Origin: Verrucomicrobiota bacterium
GTDB taxonomy: Bacteria; Verrucomicrobiota; Verrucomicrobiia; Verrucomicrobiales; DEV007
NCBI GenBank assembly: GCA_018970725.1
Contig: JAGWVU010000007.1
Span: 62,001-126,000, forward strand
Length of the DNA stretch: 64,000 nucleotides
Direction of reading: 5' to 3'
Shown here: positions 8,610 to 15,800 of the stretch, in pieces
How positions within the stretch are numbered: the first letter of the stretch is position 1
Layout of the letters: every line of letters begins with the position of its first letter
Notes under the pieces: generated by a model
The model's database searches: none
What the model saw: only the letters and a program-made list of their open reading frames with translations
Told to the model about the DNA's origin: nothing
Program-made: the position numbers and the translations under genes

Positions 8610-9002
8610 TCAATTCAAGGGCAATTCCGCCACAGGGGCCACGTCCAAACGGGACCGTTCCAAAGCCTCCGCCAGATGGCTGTAAACTTGACGGCGCAAC
8701 TCCTGCAACCTCCGCTCCATCTCGCCCTGGCGCATCCCGTCCAACCCCTTCAACTCCCGTTCCATCCCGTCCAACGCCCGCGCACAATCCAAGGCCACAT
8801 CACTGACCCGGCGGCTCACCCACAATTCCGTCTCGCGTTTTTCTTTGCGCATCCGCTCCAATTGGCGCGATACTTCTTCCGTCACCTGGGCAAGGAAGCC
8901 ACCGGGGGACCCCTCCCCGGAAACCGGCACCGGAACAAAGTGGGCCCATCCCTCCGTGCCTTCGGCCGGGTCGAACTCGAAATGATCCTCTGGAAACGTC
9001 AT
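8610..9002 (-). CDS. Hypothetical protein, charged helical
   Basis: 130 residues from the ATG at 9002 (a TTG two codons upstream at 9008 is the alternative). The N-terminal 40 residues are acidic and probably unstructured. The rest is strongly helical and charged (EEVSRQLERMRKEKRETELWV, then ERELKGLDGMRQGEMERRLQELRRQ), compatible with a short coiled coil. There is no signal peptide, membrane segment or known motif. It is divergent from nadA, from which it is separated by about 60 AT-rich bases. I do not recognise a family. Confidence 0.6.
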   Translation of the reverse strand: MTFPEDHFEFDPAEGTEGWAHFVPVPVSGEGSPGGFLAQVTEEVSRQLERMRKEKRETELWVSRRVSDVALDCARALDGMERELKGLDGMRQGEMERRLQELRRQVYSHLAEALERSRLDVAPVAELPLN

Positions 9003-9061
9003 CGGCAAGACGATAATTCTTAATCTCCATAATTTCCATATTTTTTTACCATCTTTTTCCC
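9003..9061. promoter_or_regulatory. AT-rich divergent promoter region before nadA
   Basis: 59 bases between the starts of the minus-strand hypothetical gene and nadA, markedly AT-rich (ATAATTCTTAATCTCC, then CATATTTTTTTACC). Both genes must be transcribed from here unless transcripts enter from outside. No Shine-Dalgarno sequence precedes the nadA ATG. The string ATAATTCTTAA also occurs near 5025, in the other AT-rich gap of this region. Confidence 0.35.
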
Positions 9062-10006
9062 ATGGCCACCTCCGCCCCCTCCCTGGATCTCCGCGACGAA
9101 ATCCTCGACCTCAAAAAACGGCGCAACGCCGTCATCCTGGCTCATAACTACCAAATCAAGGAAATCCAGGAGGTCGCCGATTACGTCGGGGATTCCCTCG
9201 GCCTTTCCTATCAGGCGCGGGAAACCGATGCGGAAGTGATCGCCTTTTGCGGCGTTCATTTCATGGCCGAGACCGCCAAAATCGTCAACCCGGGCAAAAC
9301 GGTGGTCCTTCCGGACAAAGATGCGGGCTGTTCGCTGGAGCAAAGCTGCCCGGCCCCCCAACTGGAGGCGTTTCTCCGGGACCACGCGGACCGGAACTAC
9401 TACGTCATCTCCTACATCAACAGCAGCGCCGGCGTCAAAGCCCTGAGCGATGTCATCTGCACCAGCGGCAACGCCGTCCGCATCGTGCAAAAGGCCCCGG
9501 CGGACCGCAACCTCCTCTTTGTGCCGGACGAAAACCTCGGGAATTGGGTCGAACAACAGACCGGCCGCCCCATGGACATGTGGCGCGGCGCCTGTTACGT
9601 CCACGTCGAGTTCACCCGGGAAAGCATCGCCCGCATCAAGGCCCTGCATCCCGAGGCCAAAGTCGTCGCCCACCCCGAGTGCACCCTCGCCGTGCGCCTC
9701 CTCGCGGACGAGGTCTGCTCCACGGAGAAGATGGTGACCTACTGCCGCGCTAACCCCGCCCCCGCCTTCATCGTCGTGACGGAATCCGGCATGCTCCACC
9801 GCCTCCGCAGGGAATGCCCGGACAAAACGTTCATCGCCGGTCCCACCGACCACTGCGCCTGCGCGGATTGCCGCTACATGAAGATGAACACACTCGCCAA
9901 ACTGCGCGACTGCCTCGACCATCTCAGCCCCGCGATCGAGATGGAAGAGAACCTCCGCCGCCGCGCCGAGGCCCCGATCCTCCGCATGCTCGAATGGAGC
10001 CGTTGA
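9062..10006 (+). CDS. nadA: Quinolinate synthase NadA
   Basis: Condenses iminoaspartate with dihydroxyacetone phosphate to quinolinate in de novo NAD synthesis, using a [4Fe-4S] cluster. The 314-residue product shows the family motifs in order: AVILAHNYQ near the N-terminus, VGDSLGLS, a KTVVLPDKDAGCSL segment, YINSSAGVKALSD followed by CTSGNA, VPDENLG, MWRGACYVH, the HPEC motif and the C-terminal CRYMKMNT motif. Cysteines in the CTSGN, HPEC and CRYM segments are the expected cluster ligands. Length and motif order are normal. nadB and nadC are not nearby. Confidence 0.93.
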   Translation: MATSAPSLDLRDEILDLKKRRNAVILAHNYQIKEIQEVADYVGDSLGLSYQARETDAEVIAFCGVHFMAETAKIVNPGKTVVLPDKDAGCSLEQSCPAPQLEAFLRDHADRNYYVISYINSSAGVKALSDVICTSGNAVRIVQKAPADRNLLFVPDENLGNWVEQQTGRPMDMWRGACYVHVEFTRESIARIKALHPEAKVVAHPECTLAVRLLADEVCSTEKMVTYCRANPAPAFIVVTESGMLHRLRRECPDKTFIAGPTDHCACADCRYMKMNTLAKLRDCLDHLSPAIEMEENLRRRAEAPILRMLEWSR

Positions 10007-10093
10007 CCCGAAGCTCCCCGGCTTCCTCAATTTGCGGTTGGCGCTCTTCGGATTGAAGGCTACCTTGAAGGCCGCAACGCGAATTCCCGCGAG

Positions 10094-10178
10094 GGAGGGG
10101 TGGCAGAGCGGTTGATTGCAGCGGTCTTGAAAACCGCCAGACGGCAACGTCTCGTGGGTTCGAATCCCACCCCCTCCG
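10094..10178 (+). tRNA. tRNA-Ser (anticodon UGA)
   Basis: A full class II tRNA cloverleaf can be drawn. The 7-bp acceptor is GGAGGGG (10094-10100) with CCCCTCC (10171-10177) and G discriminator at 10178. The D arm is in TGGCAGAGCGGTTGATTGC. The anticodon stem-loop is CGGTCTTGAAAACCG with anticodon TGA. There is a long variable arm and a T arm GTGGGTTCGAATCCCAC. The long variable arm and TGA anticodon identify tRNA-Ser reading UCA. CCA is not encoded. It lies at the edge of the gene-poor, repeat-bearing stretch that precedes the 11-25 kb accessory region. Confidence 0.95.
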
Positions 10179-10604
10179 GACTGCTGATTTTCAGTGACTT
10201 ACGACGAAAATCCGAGCAAACCTCAACGCGTAGAGAGGGCAGCTGCCCGCAGGGGAATCACGGATCGCCAGGATGCTTCGCAGGTTAGAAATTCTTGTTC
10301 GACCCGAACAATCATCCTCCCGCTTCATCGCGTGCTTTTTCCGACGAGGCTTGCCGGGGAGTGATCATCGTTGAACCTCGTCAAGCTTCGGTTCGGAAAG
10401 CGGAGACGAGTCTCCATAGTCCGAGGACCCGCCGGGAGGTCCGGTCTTCCGCTTTGCCCTGGCCGGCTGGCTCCAGTCAGGGACGGAACGCGGCCAGTTC
10501 CAATCCACTCTTCTCTGGTTGTAGTTTGGAGATGCGGCGACACGGAACGCCGGGTTGTTTGTCGCTCCCCACGGAAGAACGCGGCAACCAGGGACAATTC
10601 ATGG
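10179..10604. other. Gene-poor stretch downstream of tRNA-Ser
   Basis: About 425 bases with no convincing gene. ORFs on both strands are low-complexity, Arg/Pro-rich and lack ribosome-binding sites or recognisable motifs. The composition is less GC-rich than flanking genes. The stretch runs into the first CGCAGAG-type repeat at 10605 and may be degenerate repeat or mobile-element remains. I see no terminator, integrase remnant or second copy of the tRNA 3' end. Confidence 0.4.
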
Positions 10605-10632
10605 CCTCGCGCGGAGCCGCAGAGAGCGAGAG
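10605..10632 (+). repeat. CGCAGAG-family repeat, copy 1
   Basis: CCTCGCGCGGAGCCGCAGAG followed by AGCGAGAG. It matches the reverse complement of copy 3 (11170-11201) apart from one substitution and one missing base. It lies 46 bases upstream of the GxxExxY gene. Confidence 0.7.
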
Positions 10633-10678
10633 TTTTGTTGGACTCCACCGGGTTAGGAGATACCGGCTTGAAGCAATC

Positions 10679-11062
10679 ATGAGCGCCAACGAAACCTCTG
10701 GGACGATCATTGACATTTCGGTCAAGATCCATCGCGTGTTGGGCCCGGGCTTGCTCGAGTCCGTCTACCAGCGAATTCTTGCCTATGAATTGCGAAAAGC
10801 TGGACTCGAAGTGGAAACCGAGGTTCCGGTGCAGGTGATCTGGGACGGGCACGTGATTGACGAGAGCTTCCGGGCCGACATGATCGTCAACGGCAAGGTA
10901 TTGGTCGAACTCAAGTCGATCGAAGCCACCAAACCACTACATCGGAAACAAACGTTGACCTACGTGAGGCTCGCGAACCTGAGTCTTGGTCTACTCATTA
11001 ACTTTGGATCCCATCTACTCAAAGATGACATCCACCGGCTCGCCAACAACATTCAGGAGTGA
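10679..11062 (+). CDS. GxxExxY family protein (PD-(D/E)XK nuclease-like)
   Basis: 127 residues from the ATG at 10679; the longer frame to 10295 reads through repeat sequence and is rejected. The defining motif is GLLESVY (G24, E27, Y30) within HRVLGPGLLESVYQ. A restriction-endonuclease-like core follows: FRADMIV (D67) and VLVELKS (E77, K79), the D...ExK arrangement of PD-(D/E)XK folds. The family has no firmly established function that I know of. The gene is isolated, flanked on both sides by CGCAGAG repeats, and looks slightly lower in GC than its neighbours. This suggests it moves or is maintained with those repeats. Confidence 0.85.
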   Translation: MSANETSGTIIDISVKIHRVLGPGLLESVYQRILAYELRKAGLEVETEVPVQVIWDGHVIDESFRADMIVNGKVLVELKSIEATKPLHRKQTLTYVRLANLSLGLLINFGSHLLKDDIHRLANNIQE

Positions 11063-11079
11063 ACCTTCTTCTGTGGCCT

Positions 11080-11116
11080 CACGCAGAGGCGCAGAGCTCG
11101 CAGAGGACGGAATCTT
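11080..11116 (+). repeat. CGCAGAG-family repeat, copy 2
   Basis: 37 bases beginning CACGCAGAGGCGCAGAGC and ending GAGGACGGAATCTT. It differs from copy 4 (11225-11261) at only three positions, including an identical GACGGAATCTT tail. Direct orientation relative to copy 4. Confidence 0.85.
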
Positions 11117-11169
11117 CGCCGACCCGTCTCGCTCAAATTGCTTTTCCACCCCATTCTGACACCCCCACT

Positions 11170-11201
11170 CCTCTCTGCGCTCTCTGCGGCTCTGCGCGAG
11201 G
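11170..11201 (-). repeat. CGCAGAG-family repeat, copy 3 (inverted)
   Basis: Read on the minus strand it is CCTCGCGCAGAGCCGCAGAG followed by AGCGCAGAGAGG. It is inverted relative to copy 4, with 20 bases between them. Bases 11174-11201 pair with 11222-11249 over 28 positions with one mismatch, giving a long stem-loop. Confidence 0.85.
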
Positions 11202-11221
11202 TTTTCCAACGTCCGCCCCTT

Positions 11222-11261
11222 CCTCGCGCAGAGGCGCAGAGAGCGCAGAGGACGGAATCTT
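11222..11261 (+). repeat. CGCAGAG-family repeat, copy 4
   Basis: CCTCGCGCAGAGGCGCAGAG followed by AGCGCAGAGGACGGAATCTT. It is a direct repeat of copy 2 (three mismatches over 37 bases) and an inverted repeat of copy 3. Confidence 0.85.
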
Positions 11262-11414
11262 CAAAAGATACCTCCGGCCGATTCACGAACCGTTGCTCGA
11301 TGAGCCAATGCCGGACGGCGTAAGCGTAAGCTTAGTCCTTGTGATTATAGGAAATGAAGAGACGGGCCATGACAGGAAGAGTAGGCTGCCCCCAGGTTTC
11401 GGGGACCGCCCGCG

Positions 11415-12782
11415 TCACTCACCGGCGCCGACCGCCTGCAGGGCGACACTCCCTAGTCCGGTAGCGGAGACGGCGAGAAAGGCGGTGTTGATCAGGGCCA
11501 TGAGGATGGCAATGGCCCATTTCAGGGGGGTCCGGGGACGAACCTGAGCGTCACTCAAAGTCACCAAAAAAATCAGCAACCCGATGACGGACGCTGCGCC
11601 CAGGATCAGGACGTTTTCTTCCACGCCCTGGACCAATCCCTTTGCCAGCTTGGAGAGCATCGCCACCGCTCCGGAGGCGATGGGAAAGGACATCACGGAT
11701 TGGGGGGTCACGAAGGCTCCGACGGCACTGGGGAGCGGTTGCCCGGTCGGCTCTTCACCGCTTTCCGCGGCTTCGGGAGCTTCGGCGGCGGCGCTTCTGG
11801 TCCCGCCGGGGATCGTCCGGGAGGATCGCGAGGGCGCCGGGCGGCGGCCCCGGGTCACGAAGAGGTCGGCCATGCGGAATCCGCCGCCTGGTTCCGTTTC
11901 CGGCGCGGCCGCTGGTTCCGGCGCTGGAGGGGAGACCGGCGCCGGGGCGGGGGCGGGAAGGACGGGCTCGGCTGGTGGAGGAGAGACGACGGGAGCGGCG
12001 AGAAGCCGGGCGCGCAAATCCGGCATGAGGAGGGAGAGCGATCCACCGGGGTCCTGTTTCCGGGCGGGGGCGATCTCGTCGTGGCCGAGGACGTATTGGA
12101 ATTGGAAGACGGTCGGATGATTCGCCTGGAGCCAGCGGAGCAGGGTGAGGAGGGATTCTTCCTGAGCCGGCGTGAATTGAAGGTAATAACCCGCCTGGGT
12201 GATGTTCGCCGTCTTCTCGACCCGGCGCACCTGATCCGCGGTGTAATACGTCTTGCGCGAGGAGGTCTTGTTCCAACCGGGTTCAAATCCCTGATCCGTC
12301 TGTTGCACGATCCCGGCCCCGCAGACTTCGATGCCCACCAGTTTGCTGGAGAGCGACTCCCCCAACCCGGGGTAAGAACTCCGGCCGGCGTGGGAGCCCC
12401 AACGGTTCAGCGGTGCGGTCTGGTAAATCCGGCCGGTGGCGGAGATGCAGAAGTAACAATGCTTGAGGCTGGCACCGTAACGGATCGTATTTTCCGCATC
12501 GGCATCTCCTTTCTCACTCCGTCCCGCGGTGAAGTGGACCACCGCCCCGACCGGATAGTTCCGGGGATAGGTTCCTTGGGTGGGCATCTTCAAAAACGTG
12601 GTGGCCCCGGGATACCAGAGGGCGGGGCCGGATGACCGGGTTCCCTCACTGTCCGGCCCGAGCCCGAGGGCATCGTAATCCGTGACCCAGTCCACGGCTT
12701 CGCCGCGGGTCTCTTCCGCTTCGAGATCGAGAAGATCGGCGATGTATTCAGCGGCTTCTCCGGGCAGGTCAGTCGGTGTCAT
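11415..12782 (-). CDS. N-acetylmuramoyl-L-alanine amidase (Amidase_2/PGRP type) with C-terminal membrane anchor
   Basis: 455 residues from the ATG at 12782, 29 bases after the upstream CHAT gene. The catalytic domain (about residues 55-260) is of the zinc amidase type: GAVVHFTAG (H83), SHAGRSSY, KLVGIEVCG and VLGHDEIAPARKQDPG (H234, D244). It would cut the bond between muramic acid and the stem peptide. A proline/alanine-rich linker follows (about 260-360). Then two hydrophobic segments (LILGAASVIGLLIFLV and WAIAILMALINTAFLAV) place the anchor at the C-terminus. No N-terminal signal peptide is visible, so export of the catalytic domain is unexplained. It is the last gene of the minus-strand operon with the lipase-CHAT and trypsin genes. 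Confidence 0.82.
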   Translation of the reverse strand: MTPTDLPGEAAEYIADLLDLEAEETRGEAVDWVTDYDALGLGPDSEGTRSSGPALWYPGATTFLKMPTQGTYPRNYPVGAVVHFTAGRSEKGDADAENTIRYGASLKHCYFCISATGRIYQTAPLNRWGSHAGRSSYPGLGESLSSKLVGIEVCGAGIVQQTDQGFEPGWNKTSSRKTYYTADQVRRVEKTANITQAGYYLQFTPAQEESLLTLLRWLQANHPTVFQFQYVLGHDEIAPARKQDPGGSLSLLMPDLRARLLAAPVVSPPPAEPVLPAPAPAPVSPPAPEPAAAPETEPGGGFRMADLFVTRGRRPAPSRSSRTIPGGTRSAAAEAPEAAESGEEPTGQPLPSAVGAFVTPQSVMSFPIASGAVAMLSKLAKGLVQGVEENVLILGAASVIGLLIFLVTLSDAQVRPRTPLKWAIAILMALINTAFLAVSATGLGSVALQAVGAGE

Positions 12783-12811
12783 GATGGGATCGGGTTGGGT
12801 GTGGCTTGAGG

Positions 12812-15800
12812 TTAGAGATGGATGTCCGGGGAGCCGTAGAGCAGGTAATTTGCCCAATCCGCGCGACCGGCGTCGAAAAGTTCCTGACGGGCTTTGAGCA
12901 TGGCGGCTCCGAGAGTCAGGCCTTTGGCGAGGGAACGATAGAGCGAGATGGCGAAGGCCGCGGCGCTGTCATCCCCGACCTCCCAGCGGTTCGACACAAA
13001 GCCGCGGATCCCGGACCCGAGAATGCGGTGGGCCAGGCTGGTGGAGCCGCGGACGGCGTTGCGGATATCGTCCACCTTGGCGGTCTCACAGGCGTTGAGG
13101 AAAACGAGCATGGGCAGGCCTTCGAAGGACCGGGAGCGGAAGGGTTCCAGATCGTTCTCGGTGAGCATTTCCCCGCCCGGAAACATGAGACCGCCTTGCC
13201 GCGGGTCGGCCGTGTCGAACTTCCCGTGGCCGGCGTAGTGGACGAGGTCGAACCGCCCATCGGCGAGTGCCTGGAGAACCGCCGCCTTGGTCGCTTGCTG
13301 GGGACCGATCAGCGAGACCACCTCGATCAGGGGATCCTGCTGTAGTTCCTTGGCAATTTCGTCCGCTTCCTTCTCGGTTCCCGGGAGGTCCCCGGTCGGG
13401 TTGGCCACGATGAGGAGTTGGACTTTAGCGCCTTCACGCCGGTAGGGTGGCAGGATGGGCACCTCACCGGTGAACAATCCATGGCGGATGCCCTCGGTCA
13501 AAGCTGGCCGGAAGAGGGCTCCGGAGGGGAGCGGAAAGGCCAGCAGCTCGAAAGGAATGACCGACGCCGCCAGATCATGGAGCACGTCCCAGGATCTGCC
13601 CCGGTTCTGGAGAATGGATGTGATGACCGCTTTCGAAAAGACCCGCTCCGCGAGCAGTTTGCCGAGCTCATGCTGGCGCTTGAACGATGGAGGCACGCGA
13701 CCGAAGAGTTCCTCGAGACCGGACCAGTCCACGGGAATCCGTTCCTCGGCCACCGCTCCGCCGGTCCCGGGAGCACGGGAGAACTGGAGCCAAGAGTTGT
13801 GGCGTTCCCGGATCGAAAGATAAACCGGGGCCCGGATCGCCGCGGGGATCTTGGGCGGCAACTGCGTGAAGACGAGCGTCGACGGACCCTCGTCCCCGGC
13901 CAAACAACGCACCGCTTCGACCACCTCCGTGTAGTGATCCGGGTCATGCTCGCAAATGGTCAGCGCGGGAACCGGCCCGTCCTTCCGGGCGTGGACAAAG
14001 CCGCACACGATGGCATGGATCGAATCTGCGGCGCTCAGTCCGAAGCCTCGGCCAAAGGGGACCATGGCCACGGACTCGATCCCCTGGTCCTGGCAGGCTT
14101 CGACCACCTCGCGCACCGCGCGGTCAATCCGCTGCAACCACCAATCCTTTTCCTGCGACTCCTCGACGGATTCCAGGTCTGAAAGATCACCGATCGTCTT
14201 AGGGATGATGTAGCTGCCGGCGAGCCGATCGTCCTGGATGGCGAGGAAATTTTCGCGTTGCCCGCTATTCAAGTGACGCCCCAAAGCCCCGCCAAGGCGT
14301 TCGTCCAAGGCTCCATCCGCTCCGCGGAGCCTCGCGCTGCCGAGCACGAGCACGGCGTAGGCCTCCGTATCGAGCACCTCGGTGATGGAACCATTGAAAA
14401 GAGAGACCTGGGCCGGGGCGTCTTCCTGCTGCGTCTCCCGGTCTGCCAGCCGCCGCAGGCCCCGGAGAATCAGCGCGCTGATTTCATCGTGTCGCGTGGA
14501 GCGGAACAACGTCAGGTTTTCGTCTTTGCTCAAGCCGTTGTCAATCCAGCGCGTCCCCGCCGATGCGTCCCCCCAGAACATGCCCTGGCCGAACCCGGCG
14601 AGCCCCGCCCAGAGATCGTCCAGGGAATGCGGCAACAGGGCTGCATCTTCCCCCAGAGCCTGGCGATCATACTTTTGGCACAGTTCCCGGAAGAGCGGAT
14701 TGCCTTCGCGGAGGGAGGCTTCCGTCGCCAGTCCTTCCCGATCTCCCTGGAGGACGCGGGCCACATCTCCGGCCACGCCGCCGAATCCGCCGATGACATA
14801 GAGAGGTTTGCCCGCCTGAAGATGAAGGAAAGCTTCTTCCGCCTGCCCGGGAAACCGTCCCTTGTAGCCGACTTTGTCGTCTTCGGATTCCTTGGGCAGC
14901 CTGCGGCCTCCAAGAATGATGCGGACATCGCAGTCCCGGGCCATCGCGAGACGGGTTTGGGACAACTCCAAGGCCTGCGCTTCCGGCGCTTCGGCGACTA
15001 CGTCAGGTTTCTTTGCAGGGATGGGCCGCAGCTCCGCCCGGATCGACTCCAGAACCTCCTGTCTCTTCTCGAGGACAAAGCGGGCCACGTAACAACGGAG
15101 CAGGTATTTCCGGGCATCATGGTCTTTGTCGCCGGAATCATTCAAATAGCGCCAATGAGCCAAGGTCAGGTCCGAGAGCAACCGGGAGAAGGATTGATCG
15201 ACGCTGCCATAGGCCAGCGTGGCGCCGGCGCGGATCAGACAGAGGGCCAGATGTTTGATGGTGCCATAAATGTGGGCCTGCAAGACCCCTCCTCCGTCGC
15301 AGGCAGTGCCCGCACAATCCGGGGAAACTTCGGAGATGGAGGCGGGGATGTCCGGGCTGAAGTGCGAGAGTGAGAGGGCCACGACCTTGCCGCGCAAGGG
15401 CACGGTGGGAACCCGGCGGAGCAGTTCGCGGGACAGGGTGGACGGCGTGGCAAAGCGGACCCGGGGGAAAGAGTGCCGGATGAGGTTGATCTCACTGAGC
15501 GGCAGGGGGGGATCCGGATACAAGACCAGACTGGCTCCGGTGGAGGCCAAAGTGCCTTGGGCGAAGTCCACCAACTCCGGAGGGCGGGACAGGTAGAAGG
15601 CGTGAAAAGGCAAATGCTGGCGTTGGAACACCAGTGGGGCGGTGAGGTGGAAGTGAAGGTGCCTCAACCAGACGAGGAGGATTTCGTCGAGAATGGAGTC
15701 CGCCTGCTCCGCCAACTGCTTCTCATCTTCCGAAGGATTCCAGACCAAGGTGGGGGAATTTCCCGCGTATCGCGGGCTGAGCCGCTCTTGCGTGCGAAGA

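Larger units (their letters stand above)
11063..11414. other. Non-coding stretch with three CGCAGAG repeats
   Basis: About 350 bases between the GxxExxY gene and the end of the amidase gene. It contains three of the four repeat copies listed separately. The remainder (11262-11414) shows no ORF with support and no recognisable RNA. Confidence 0.5.

Noticed and set aside
5025-9028. Shared ATAATTCTTAA string near 5025 and 9012 as a regulatory motif
   Set aside because: Only two occurrences noticed, each in an AT-rich gap; chance similarity is likely without a genome-wide search.
10295-10678. N-terminal extension of the GxxExxY ORF
   Set aside because: The extension reads through a CGCAGAG repeat and has low-complexity sequence; family homology starts near the ATG at 10679.
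11170-11261. Possible CRISPR array
   Set aside because: Only a few copies, inverted as well as direct, irregular spacing and no cas genes.
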